Source: Flavobacteria bacterium RIFCSPLOWO2_12_FULL_35_11
GTDB taxonomy: Bacteria; Bacteroidota; Bacteroidia; Flavobacteriales; Flavobacteriaceae
Direction of reading: 5' to 3'
Assembly (NCBI GenBank): GCA_001800975.1
Contig: MGWK01000069.1
Location: forward strand, 1-45,526
DNA: 45,526 nucleotides
Part shown: in pieces, positions 34,892-42,950 of the stretch
How positions within the stretch are numbered: the stretch's first letter is position 1
Layout: each line of letters starts with the position of its first letter
Position numbers and translations under genes: made by a program
The notes under the pieces: generated by a model
What the model saw: only the letters and a program-made list of their open reading frames with translations
What the model was told of the DNA's origin: nothing
Database searches by the model: none

Positions 34892-36235
34892 ATGAAATTA
34901 ACCATTAAGATTTATGCGTTATATGCAATTGCGGCATTAGTTTTCCTTGTAAGTTGTCAAATAAAAACCACGCCAATTGTTATTACTCCTGATGATTATT
35001 ACCTTACAACAGATAAGGTAACTGAAATAATGATTCATGACATTTTTTCGCCGCCGGTTGCAAGTAGAATTTTATCTTACCCAAATGTGGCTGCTTATGA
35101 AATAATTGCTGTTTACAATACCAAATACAATTCATTAAGCGGTCAATTACACGAATTAACACCTATTCCAACTTTTGATAGTGTAAATGGTACTTTAAAT
35201 CCACAGTTAGCAGCCCTGATAGCACATATAGAGGTTAGCAAAGGGCTTATTTTTTCAGAAGATAAATTAATTGAACTTAGAGACAGTTTGTATAATGTAT
35301 GGGAAAAGACCAACAAATCCGAATTTAAAATTGCGAGAGAATATGGGCTGGAAGTGGCTGAACATATAAAATCTTGGATGAATAAGGACAAATACAAACA
35401 AATGAGAAGCATGCCAAAATATACGGTATATTCAGATGATCCTTCAAGATGGCAGCCAACACCGCCAGCTTATATGGATGCTGTTGAACCGCATTGGGCT
35501 AAAATTAGACCATTTGTTATAGACTCTGCTTCACAATTTAAGCCAACTCCTCCTTTGGTATTTTCTCTTGATAAAAAGTCGGATTTTTATAAAGAATTAA
35601 TCGAAGTTTATACGATTGGAAATTCAACGATTGAAAAGGGAGATGCTTCTAAAGAAATTAAAATTGCGCAATTTTGGGATTGCAACCCATATGTTTCTGT
35701 ATCCAGTGGGCATTTAATGTTTGCGACTAAAAAAATAACTCCTGGAGCGCATTGGATGGGTATTGTTAAAATTGCAGCAAGAAAAACAAACAGTAATTTT
35801 GACGACACTATTTTTGCTTGCACAAAAACCTCGCTTGCAATAGCAGATGCATTTATAAGTTGTTGGGATGAAAAATACAGAAGTAATTTAATTAGACCGG
35901 AAACACTAATCAATCAATACATTGATGAAAACTGGAAGCCAATATTGCAAACGCCCCCATTTCCGGAATATCCAAGTGGCCATAGTGTGGTATCTGGTGC
36001 AGCAGCAACTGCATTAACGGATATTTTTGGAGATAATTTTAGATTTGACGATGACACGGAAATATCCTATGGTTTACCTGTACGATCTTTTAATTCGTTT
36101 AATGAAGCTGCAGACGAAGCTGCTATAAGTAGAATATATGGAGGCATTCATTTTCGCAAAGCAATTGAGGTCGGGGTTCAACAAGGGAGAAATCTTGGAA
36201 AGTTTGTGAATGAAAAACTTAAAATGAATAAATAA
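34892..36235 (+). CDS. vanadium-dependent haloperoxidase-like (PAP2-fold) lipoprotein
   Basis: 447 residues with a lipoprotein signal (FLVSC, C22). The vanadate/phosphate pocket of the PAP2 superfamily is complete: K328 and R335 in 'EKYRSNLIRPET', 'EYPSGHSVVSG' (PSGHS 361-365, with the acid-base H364) and 'AAISRIYGGIHFRKAIE', with R414 and H420. An all-helical core is expected. Members either oxidise halides with hydrogen peroxide or act as phosphatases, and residues deciding halide use cannot be judged by eye. It starts 10 bases after an unidentified gene remnant and 168 bases after agaS. It is probably not part of the sugar pathway. Surface- or periplasm-anchored by its lipid. Confidence 0.8.
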   Translation: MKLTIKIYALYAIAALVFLVSCQIKTTPIVITPDDYYLTTDKVTEIMIHDIFSPPVASRILSYPNVAAYEIIAVYNTKYNSLSGQLHELTPIPTFDSVNGTLNPQLAALIAHIEVSKGLIFSEDKLIELRDSLYNVWEKTNKSEFKIAREYGLEVAEHIKSWMNKDKYKQMRSMPKYTVYSDDPSRWQPTPPAYMDAVEPHWAKIRPFVIDSASQFKPTPPLVFSLDKKSDFYKELIEVYTIGNSTIEKGDASKEIKIAQFWDCNPYVSVSSGHLMFATKKITPGAHWMGIVKIAARKTNSNFDDTIFACTKTSLAIADAFISCWDEKYRSNLIRPETLINQYIDENWKPILQTPPFPEYPSGHSVVSGAAATALTDIFGDNFRFDDDTEISYGLPVRSFNSFNEAADEAAISRIYGGIHFRKAIEVGVQQGRNLGKFVNEKLKMNK

Positions 36236-36240
36236 TTAAA

Positions 36241-36291
36241 AATTCTCTAAATTATTTGAAGAAAAACATGTCTAAAATAATTTAGTGAATT
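36241..36291 (+). repeat. inverted repeat after the haloperoxidase gene
   Basis: CTAAATTATTT (36247-36257) pairs perfectly with 36275-36285. With AATTC / GAATT outside and one mismatch, the arms extend to 17 bases around a 17-base loop. No T tract follows. It may act as a terminator or 3' stabiliser, or be the arm pair of a small palindromic element. Confidence 0.55.
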
Positions 36292-36538
36292 CAAACTGCA
36301 CCAATAAAAAATAAATAGTAGGCAACTTGAAAAGATTGGCCTTTGAAAGACCTAATATTCAAATATAGCAAAGAGAATAAATTCAATACCCAAATTACGA
36401 TTTTTAAATTTTCATAAAAACCCGATCTTTGGAAATGTCCAAATTAGTTTGAAGACATACAAAAATCAGATGAAAACGGGAATCATATCGCCTTTTAGTA
36501 AAATCAATCCCCCACATTTCCAGCAGTATTCCGTTCCT

Positions 36539-36820
36539 CCTGAACTTGTTTCAGGACCTTATCAATTAATATAAAATTTGTTGCATACAGCTTCCAATTC
36601 CCCGCAATAAGAGCTTTCAAAAAGCACTTACTTTTTGCCATTGGCCTGCACTGAGCTTAGTCGAAGTGTCATTGCGATCGCAGAGAAGCAATCTGTTAAA
36701 ATGATGTGTCGATTTTGTTTCGTTTCCATTAGAATAGCCGCAACAAAAGCAGGTTTAAAAGTGAAAGTCATTTATTTTTAAATAAATCCTGAACTTGTTT
36801 TAGGACCTGTCGATTAATTG
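36539..36820. repeat. cluster of palindromic intergenic repeats
   Basis: The 776-base gap 36236-37011 has no gene. CCTGAACTTGTTTCAGG (36539-36555, near-palindrome) with its trailer to 36571 recurs with few changes at 36788-36820. Between them lie CACTGAGCTTAGTCGAAGTG (about 36649-36668) and ATTGC...GCAAT (about 36671-36692), both self-complementary at their ends. A shorter relative of the CACTGAG...GAAGTG unit occurs at 39827-39844. Repeats of this kind are scattered between genes in many flavobacterial genomes. The flanks 36292-36530 and 36821-37011 show nothing I can name. Confidence 0.6.
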
Positions 36821-37020
36821 AAAAACCATTTAATATCAATAATCTATATAAATTGATAAACTATGTTGAAACTTAACTTTATTTAACTTAGTTTAGTAGG
36901 ACGAAAAATTGCTGACAATTCAAAATAAATTTAGAATACAATTTTCAGTTATCCGGAAATTTGAATTGATAAATAGTTAGATTTAATTGGATATAATAAG
37001 TTACCACACATTTGAAAAAA

Positions 37021-37398
37021 ATGAAAATAGGACTAATATTAATAATCGGATTTTTAATCTCAACGAATCTTCAAGCTCAAGAATCTAAAATAAAGTCGGA
37101 CGAATTAATACACGCTGAACAATTGTTGGATTACGCTCTGAAAAATAAATCGGAAAGAAAAATAATGGAATCGCCACTGATTCCAAAAAAAGAAAACGCA
37201 ATCAACTACGCCGAAAATATTCTGTTCGAACTTTATGGAAAAGAAAATATCATAAAAGAAAAACCATATCAAATTCATTTGATTAATGATTATTGGATAA
37301 TTACTGGAACTCTTCCCAAAGATTGGGTTGGTGGAGTTTTTGAAATGGTATTTGATTCATGGAACGGAAAAATATTAATATTGGAACACGGAAAATAA
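37021..37398 (+). CDS. exported NTF2-fold immunity-like protein (YbbC/YhhH type)
   Basis: The start is taken at ATG 37021 (MKIGLILIIGFLISTNLQAQ, a Sec signal). An in-frame TTG at 37012 is less likely. The mature part has the family pattern 'AINYAENILFELYGKENIIKE', broken here as AINYAENILFELYGK and ENIIKEKPYQIHL, then 'YWIITGTLPKDWVGGVFEM' and the C-terminal 'DSWNGKILILEHGK'. This matches small NTF2-like proteins annotated as NTF2-fold immunity or YbbC/YhhH proteins. No toxin gene is beside it. It is flanked by repeat-rich DNA and a long palindrome, and sits alone as an accessory gene. An immunity role is family-based and unproven here. Confidence 0.7.
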   Translation: MKIGLILIIGFLISTNLQAQESKIKSDELIHAEQLLDYALKNKSERKIMESPLIPKKENAINYAENILFELYGKENIIKEKPYQIHLINDYWIITGTLPKDWVGGVFEMVFDSWNGKILILEHGK

Positions 37399-37535
37399 AA
37401 ACGTGTGGTAACACCGTGTATAAAAAATTGCTAGTTTTAGCTAATACAAAGTTGGTTACCCGTTTGCTGGCTTCCGATTTTCCTTCGGAAAATCCTCGCC
37501 CACAAACACGCAACTTTCCATACACAAACTCGTTT
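37399..37535. repeat. long imperfect palindrome between the NTF2-like gene and the S41 peptidase gene
   Basis: Successive segments pair in nested order: AAACG 37399-37403 with CGTTT 37531-37535, GTGTAT 37416-37421 with 37520-37525, GTTG 37451-37454 with 37511-37514, GTTTG 37462-37466 with 37503-37507, and an 8-bp perfect tip stem GATTTTCC 37476-37483 with 37487-37494 around TTC. The whole 137-base stretch can fold into one rod. A 74-codon open frame on the minus strand inside it (ending at 37301) is a by-product of the repeat, not a gene. Confidence 0.65.
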
Positions 37536-37563
37536 ACAAGCCATTACTCCAAAACAAAATACT

Positions 37564-39786
37564 ATGAAAAAAACAACTTTTACACTATTAATTTTCTTGA
37601 TGACATTTTTTGCTTATTGTCAAACTAAAGAAAATAAATTCAACTTTGATTTCGAACAAATTGAAAATGGATTCCCAGTTGACTGGATTATTTCTGGAGG
37701 TTCAAATTATTCTATTTCTTTGGACTCTACAAATGTTAAAAAAGGTAAATATTCCATTTTAATTGATTTCAATGAGGGGAAGAAAGATTTTAAAGCACTG
37801 GGATTCGCAATCCCAAATTATAACGGAAAAAAAGTAACATTAACAGGCTTCATTAAAACAGAAAATGTTACAGAAGGTAATGCAGGATTATGGATGATGA
37901 TTGAACCAAGTATAATTGGAGATAATATGTATGGAAGAGGTGTTCAAGGAACTACTGACTGGAAAAAATACGAGATAACTTTAGATATGAATCCATCAGA
38001 GACCGAACAAATTGTAATTGGAGGCCAATTAGCAGGGAATGGAAAAATGTGGCTGGATGATTTTACGGTTACCATTGATGGAAATAACGTTAAAGATTTA
38101 AAACCTCTTGTGAAAAAAGTTTTTCCGGCTGAAATTGACAAAGAATTTGACAGTGGTTCACAAATAACCAATTTATCAATTGACGGTTATAAAATTGAGA
38201 ACCTAAAAACTTTGGGATTGGTTTGGGGTTTTCTGAAATATTATCATCCAAATATTGCAAATGGAGATTTCAACTGGGACTATGAACTTTTTAGAGTTAT
38301 ACCAAAGGTTATAAATGTAAAAAACAACAAAGAAAGAGATTCTGTTTTAGTAGAATGGATAACTCAATTAGGTCAATTTGAGCAGGCAATTGAAATTAAA
38401 TCAGACTCAATGGAAATAAAAATGAAACCTGATTTAGATTGGATCTCAAACTCAAATTTTTCAAATGAACTTTCTTCATTACTTTTAAAAGTTAAAAATT
38501 CCAACAGGTCGGGAGAGCATTTTTATGTTAGGTTATTCCCAGTTGTTGGATTTCCTGTTTTTAAAAATGAAAATCCTTACCCAACAATGAAATATCCAGA
38601 TGTTGGATTTCGAATTCTGGCTTTGTATCGTTATTGGAATATTATTCAATATTATTTTCCATATAAATATTTGATTGGAGAAGATTGGAAAAAAGTATTA
38701 CAAGAATTTATTCCAAAAATTATTAATGCAACTAATGAAACTGAATACACATTAACAATATTAGAACTTATTACAAGAATTAATGATTCTCATGCCAGTA
38801 TTTGGGGAGGAAACCAAGTTTTGAATAATTATAAAGGTTTAAATTATTCAGTAGTTGATTTAAGTTTTATTGAAAACAAAGCAGTTGTAAACTATTTTAA
38901 TGATGATACATTAGGGAAAGAAACAGGATTACAAATTGGCGATGTTATTTCAAAAATTAATGACCAATCTGTAGAAAGTATTGTAAAAAAGAACTTAAAA
39001 TATACGCCAGCCTCAAATTATCCAACGAAGTTAAGAGAAATTGCTATAAGAACTCTTTTACTGACTAATGATACAATAATAAATATTGAATATATTAGAG
39101 ATAATCAAAAAAGAACTAAAATTATTAAAACCAATTCTTCAAATAAAGTAAAAATTTGGAAAAAGCACTTTGATAATTTAGCGGATACTTGCTTTAAATT
39201 AATTAATCCAAAAATTGCTTATATAAACAATAGTACACTTAAAACTTCATTTATGCCTAAAATTTGGGAATTAATTAAAAATACAGATGGTATCATAATA
39301 GATTGTAGATTTTCTCCACACTATGCACCATTAGATAGTTTATCTAGTTATTTATATCCCAAAAAAACGCCCTATGCTAAATTTACAAAAGGTAATATAA
39401 AAACTCCAGGCCTTTTTACATTCAATTACATAGATAGTACAGGTAAGGAAAATAAAGAATATTATAAAGGGAAAGTCATAATTTTAGTAAATGAACAAAC
39501 ACAAAGTTCATCAGAATATCACGCAATGGCTTATCAAAAAGCGCCGAATTCTATTGTAATTGGTTCCACCACTGCTGCTGCTGATGGGAACGTATCAACA
39601 GAATTTTATTTACCAGGAGAAATAATGACTGCGATAACAGGTATTGGTGTATACTACCCGAATGGTGGAGAAACCCAAAGAATTGGTATTGTTCCCGATA
39701 TTGAAGTAAAACCAACAATTGAGGGAATAAAAAATGGTCGAGATGAATTGATAGAAAAAGCAATTGAGGTTATTAACAAACATTAA
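37564..39786 (+). CDS. S41-family peptidase with N-terminal jelly-roll domain
   Basis: 740 residues with a Sec signal (MKKTTFTLLIFLMTFFAYCQ). Residues about 22-180 form a galactose-binding-like beta domain ('FNFDFEQIENGFPVDWIISG', 'GKMWLDDFTVTIDG'). A helical linker and a PDZ-like part follow ('LGKETGLQIGDVISKINDQS', about 455-475). The C-terminal S41 domain has 'PKIAYINNSTLK', 'DGIIIDCRFSPHYAP', 'GKVIILVNEQTQSSSEYHAM', with the nucleophile Ser in the SSSE motif, and 'GSTTAAADGNVS'. 'YPNGGETQRIGIVPDIEVKPT' is the usual S41 end. Such tail-specific-protease relatives cut proteins in the periplasm or outside the cell. It stands alone between a long palindrome and a bidirectional terminator. Confidence 0.85.
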   Translation: MKKTTFTLLIFLMTFFAYCQTKENKFNFDFEQIENGFPVDWIISGGSNYSISLDSTNVKKGKYSILIDFNEGKKDFKALGFAIPNYNGKKVTLTGFIKTENVTEGNAGLWMMIEPSIIGDNMYGRGVQGTTDWKKYEITLDMNPSETEQIVIGGQLAGNGKMWLDDFTVTIDGNNVKDLKPLVKKVFPAEIDKEFDSGSQITNLSIDGYKIENLKTLGLVWGFLKYYHPNIANGDFNWDYELFRVIPKVINVKNNKERDSVLVEWITQLGQFEQAIEIKSDSMEIKMKPDLDWISNSNFSNELSSLLLKVKNSNRSGEHFYVRLFPVVGFPVFKNENPYPTMKYPDVGFRILALYRYWNIIQYYFPYKYLIGEDWKKVLQEFIPKIINATNETEYTLTILELITRINDSHASIWGGNQVLNNYKGLNYSVVDLSFIENKAVVNYFNDDTLGKETGLQIGDVISKINDQSVESIVKKNLKYTPASNYPTKLREIAIRTLLLTNDTIINIEYIRDNQKRTKIIKTNSSNKVKIWKKHFDNLADTCFKLINPKIAYINNSTLKTSFMPKIWELIKNTDGIIIDCRFSPHYAPLDSLSSYLYPKKTPYAKFTKGNIKTPGLFTFNYIDSTGKENKEYYKGKVIILVNEQTQSSSEYHAMAYQKAPNSIVIGSTTAAADGNVSTEFYLPGEIMTAITGIGVYYPNGGETQRIGIVPDIEVKPTIEGIKNGRDELIEKAIEVINKH

Positions 39787-39807
39787 AACGGCTTGTAACA
39801 ATGGCTA

Positions 39808-39859
39808 AAAAAATGCCTGGCTTTCACACTGAGCTGCCGAAGTGAGCTAGGCATTTTTT
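39808..39859. terminator. bidirectional terminator between the S41 gene and the trkA-side small gene
   Basis: AAAAAATGCCT (39808-39818) pairs with AGGCATTTTTT (39849-39859), giving T tracts on both strands. The enclosed loop contains CACTGAGCTGCCGAAGTG (39827-39844), a version of the repeat at 36649. It ends both the S41 transcript and the minus-strand trk transcript. Confidence 0.8.
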
Positions 39860-40008
39860 GATTTCTTTTTAGAGGTACCTGAATTCGAAAACAATTTCCT
39901 CAAAATATAGGAAACAAAAAAACTCACCACGGCGCCAATCACAGCCATAATTGCGGTGAAGAGCAAATTGTGCTGACTGATATTCCAAGCGTTGTTTTTT
40001 AAAATCAT
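39847..40008 (-). CDS. small single-span membrane protein downstream of trkA
   Basis: A 53-residue frame (ATG at 40008, TAG at 39847) reads MILKNNAWNISQHNLLFTAI, then MAVIGAVVSFFVSYILRKLF and SNSGTSKKKSKNA. It has one strong membrane helix (about 15-38) and a basic tail, a layout expected of a real small inner membrane protein (N-out/C-in). It starts 41 bases after the trkA stop and ends inside the terminator hairpin, so it closes the trkH-trkA transcript. I do not recognise a family. A part in potassium uptake is only suggested by position. Confidence 0.55.
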   Translation of the reverse strand: MILKNNAWNISQHNLLFTAIMAVIGAVVSFFVSYILRKLFSNSGTSKKKSKNA

Positions 40009-40049
40009 CGCAGATAATCTTCAGTAAAACTAAAAAACAAGCTTTATTT

Positions 40050-40742
40050 TTAATTGAATTTTTTCTTGAGAAGCATTTGAATGTCTTTATTTGCGCCATA
40101 AACCACTAAAATATCATCTTTTTCTAAAATGAGGTCGGGAGAAGCAACACCTTGGACTTTGTGTACTTTATTACTGTAGCCAATACTGCTTTCAACTAGT
40201 GAGCTTTTTATGGTGGTTAAAACCAAAAGATTGTATTTTTTTCTAATTCCAGTTTCAGATATTTTTTGCCCTATATATTCAGGAGGAAGATTTATTTCCA
40301 CAATACTAAAATCATCACTTAGTTCAAAAGAATCCACAACGCCGCTTAAACACAATTTTTTTGCCCATCGTTCGGCTGTTTCTTCCTCTGGATGCACAAT
40401 TTCATCTACGCCAATGGCTTTTAATACCTTTTCGTGCAATGGGTTAATGGCGCGGCTAATCAATCTTTTTACTTCTAAATTTTTAAACAAAGCGGTTACC
40501 ATTACGTTTGCGCCTTGATCTTCTCCAATAGCAACTACCACAACATCAGTATCTTTTAAAGGCAATCCGGATACTGTAAATTCATCGGTGGCATCCATAC
40601 AAATGGTATGTGAAACTTTTTCCTTTAAAGCATCCACTTTATTCATACGTGTATCAATACCAATAACTTCATTGCCTTGAGAGGTTAATTTCTCAGCAAG
40701 GGAAGCGCCAAAATTTCCAAGTCCTACTATTAAATATTTCAT
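40050..40742 (-). CDS. trkA: TrkA-type potassium uptake regulatory protein
   Basis: The start at 40742 (MKYLIVGLGNFGASLAEKL) is preferred over an in-frame ATG 15 codons upstream, because it places the Rossmann motif GLGNFG at the N-terminus and because the upstream codons belong to a repeated leader. The RCK-N domain has 'VIGIDTRMNKVDALKEK', 'CMDATDEFTVSGLPL' and 'VVVVAIGEDQGANVMVTALF'. The RCK-C (TrkA-C) domain covers about 140-220 ('SIVEINLPPEYIGQKISE', 'LEKDDILVVYGANKDI'). At 230 residues it is a single RCK-N/RCK-C unit, the KtrA/TrkA gating ring that binds nucleotide and controls TrkH. It follows trkH after a 192-base spacer made mostly of a tandem repeat. Confidence 0.9.
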   Translation of the reverse strand: MKYLIVGLGNFGASLAEKLTSQGNEVIGIDTRMNKVDALKEKVSHTICMDATDEFTVSGLPLKDTDVVVVAIGEDQGANVMVTALFKNLEVKRLISRAINPLHEKVLKAIGVDEIVHPEEETAERWAKKLCLSGVVDSFELSDDFSIVEINLPPEYIGQKISETGIRKKYNLLVLTTIKSSLVESSIGYSNKVHKVQGVASPDLILEKDDILVVYGANKDIQMLLKKKFN

Positions 40743-40916
40743 CTGTTTAAATTTTATTTTTTGGTGGGAACAGATGCTGTTCGCCATTTATCATTCCTTT
40801 GTATATCAAAATTTTACAGGCTCGTTTCATCTGTTTAAATTTTATTTTTTAGCGGGAACAGATGCTGTTCGCCATTAATCATTCCTTTGTATATCAAAAT
40901 TTGTCAGGCCAGTTTC
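40741..40916. repeat. 88-bp tandem duplication in the trkH-trkA spacer
   Basis: Copy 1 (40741-40828) and copy 2 (40829-40916) are nearly identical along their length. Each carries the palindrome GAACAGATGCTGTTC (40768-40782 and 40856-40870, 6-base arms). Read on the minus strand, each unit boundary carries ATGAAA, so the trkA start codon region itself was copied. The decoy starts at 40830 and 40917 give only short peptides. Confidence 0.85.
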
Positions 40917-40934
40917 ATTTTAAGCCTTTTTTAG

Positions 40935-42704
40935 TTAATTGATGGTTATCTCTTCTGTTGGATAACGATAATTTTTATGTTTAATTTTTTTGATAACGGC
41001 TATTAAAATGGAGAGCATACTCACCCTTCCTATAAACATGATCAGAATAATTACAAACTTGCTTGCTGCGCTTAAATTTGCCGTGATGCCAATACTTAAA
41101 CCAACAGTGCTGTAAGCCGAAAAACATTCAAAGGCGATGCTTTTTAAATCCTTGTCACTATCAAAAATAGAAATTGCGATGATGCCGGTGCCTATAACCA
41201 TCAACGACAGTGAAATAACTGCAAATGCGCGTCTTACCGAAATGTCGGAAATTTCTCTTCTGTACACTTCAATTCTGGTTTTTCCTCTGGCCAAACTCCA
41301 AAAATTAAGGGTAGCTATGGCAAAGGTGCTTGTTTTTATACCACCACCTGTTGATGCCGGCGAAGCACCAATCCACATTAAAAGAAAAATCAACATTATG
41401 GTGGAAAAATTTAGAGCATTCATATCAACGGTGTTAAATCCAGCTGTCCTTGGGGTAGTTGCTCCAAATAAAGCCGTAATAAACTTGCCAAATCCAGTGT
41501 GAGGTGCAAGCGTATTGTTGTATTCGCTTATATAAATTAAAACTGTTCCAATAATTATTAAAGAGAATGTGGTAATTAATGTAATTCTGCTATTTATGCT
41601 AAATACCCAAGGTTTATGTTGCTTTTTATTTTTCGAAAAATCTAGGAGTATAGTTACAATCCAGTATTTTAAATATTTTAAAATGTTTACCACAATCGGA
41701 AAACCAAGGCCACCAATTACAAGCAATAAAACGATATAAGACTGCAACGCATAATTAAATCTAAATCCACTTTCATAAAGATTATTTGGCAGCGTAGAAA
41801 AACCAGCATTGCAAAAGGCGGATATGGAGTGGAATACGGAAAAAAAAGCGCGTTCAAAAAAAGTTGGAAGCAAAGCATTATTTAGGCTCGAGTAAATCAA
41901 CAATCCTCCAACGAGTTCAATGGAAAAAGTAATCAGAAGTATTCTTTTAAGGGTTGAAAAAACATCCCCTAACTTTTGGGAGTTTGTTAAATCGCTTAAA
42001 ACCAACTGATTTTCATAATTTGATCCGCCTTTAAAGAAGTAGCTAAAATAGCTGGCAAAGGTAAGTATGCCAAGTCCACCCACTTGAATAAGCAGCATAA
42101 TAATTATTTGGCCAAACATGGTGAAAAAACTTCCGGTATCCACAACTATAAGTCCTGTAACACACACGGCACTTGTAGAAGTGAACAAAGCATCCAGGAA
42201 TGAAATTTCGGTATAGGTTGCATTGGGCAACATTAACAAAAAAGTTCCTGTTAATATGATGCCAATAAAACTGGCGATAAATAATTGTGCTGGATTTAAT
42301 AAAGTACGTTTATAGTTTATTTTCTGTTCGGCGAATTCTCTTATGAATGTTAAAAGAATGGCAAGTTTCACCCAATTGTCATTATATAAAATTGTCATTT
42401 GATGGTCCGCTTCCAGTGATAAAAAATGTATAAAAATGACGAATATGATGATAAACAAACTAACAGCATCAAAAATAAAAACTTTGTTGTGGATATTTTT
42501 TTTCAGGGTAATATATCTTATCGCCGTAACAATAACTCCCATTGTTAACACAATAAAGTAATACCCGTTAATTAACTCTTGAATCGGCTCAGATTGGTTA
42601 TAGCCAAAGTCGGAAATTAGTACGATAAAGCCTATAAAGCTTAATAAGAAGGCAATTTTGAATAGAATTTTAAAATTGAAAATTTGCTTTAGTATAGTAA
42701 TCAC
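40935..42704 (-). CDS. trkH: TrkH-type potassium transporter, membrane subunit
   Basis: 589 residues, strongly hydrophobic with a long N-terminal extension of membrane helices (about 1-130). Four pore repeats follow, with filter-like segments such as 'FTSTSAVCVTGLIVVDTGSF', 'SISAFCNAGFSTLPN', 'ATTPRTAGFNTVDM' and 'ECFSAYSTVGLSIGITANL'. The Gly in each filter ('VTG', 'NAG', 'RTAG', 'TVG') is the hallmark of the TrkH/KtrB/HKT superfamily. It imports K+ in the inner membrane under control of the TrkA ring encoded downstream. The C-terminal 'IGRVSMLSILIAVIKK' is typical. First gene of the trkH-trkA-small protein transcript. Confidence 0.93.
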   Translation of the reverse strand: MITILKQIFNFKILFKIAFLLSFIGFIVLISDFGYNQSEPIQELINGYYFIVLTMGVIVTAIRYITLKKNIHNKVFIFDAVSLFIIIFVIFIHFLSLEADHQMTILYNDNWVKLAILLTFIREFAEQKINYKRTLLNPAQLFIASFIGIILTGTFLLMLPNATYTEISFLDALFTSTSAVCVTGLIVVDTGSFFTMFGQIIIMLLIQVGGLGILTFASYFSYFFKGGSNYENQLVLSDLTNSQKLGDVFSTLKRILLITFSIELVGGLLIYSSLNNALLPTFFERAFFSVFHSISAFCNAGFSTLPNNLYESGFRFNYALQSYIVLLLVIGGLGFPIVVNILKYLKYWIVTILLDFSKNKKQHKPWVFSINSRITLITTFSLIIIGTVLIYISEYNNTLAPHTGFGKFITALFGATTPRTAGFNTVDMNALNFSTIMLIFLLMWIGASPASTGGGIKTSTFAIATLNFWSLARGKTRIEVYRREISDISVRRAFAVISLSLMVIGTGIIAISIFDSDKDLKSIAFECFSAYSTVGLSIGITANLSAASKFVIILIMFIGRVSMLSILIAVIKKIKHKNYRYPTEEITIN

Positions 42705-42950
42705 TTATAGAGTTTTTGAAAAAAATTAACGCACAAAAAACATACAAAATTAGAACAAATTAACCAATGTTTAATTTTATTTTATTTTTTGTTTATGTTG
42801 CAAGTAATCAATAGTATTTTGGTTTCCTGAAAATTGTGTTTTGTTAGCTTGAAAACTCGTAAAATTACGGAGCCTCAAAAGTTTCCATGATTGGAATTTT
42901 CCCATTAATAATTGAAATTATTGGAACTTTACAATAATAAGATTCAGGAA

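Noticed and set aside
37399-37535. Calling the palindrome an integron attC site
   Set aside because: No GTTRRRY/RYYYAAC core pair could be found and no integrase gene is in the window, so it is kept as an unnamed palindrome.
37301-37628. Open frames on both strands over the 37.4-kb palindrome
   Set aside because: They arise from the palindrome and from the ends of the real neighbouring genes. Similar repeat-derived frames are a common mis-annotation.
40741-40916. CRISPR array
   Set aside because: Only two directly abutting 88-bp copies without spacers, and no cas genes.
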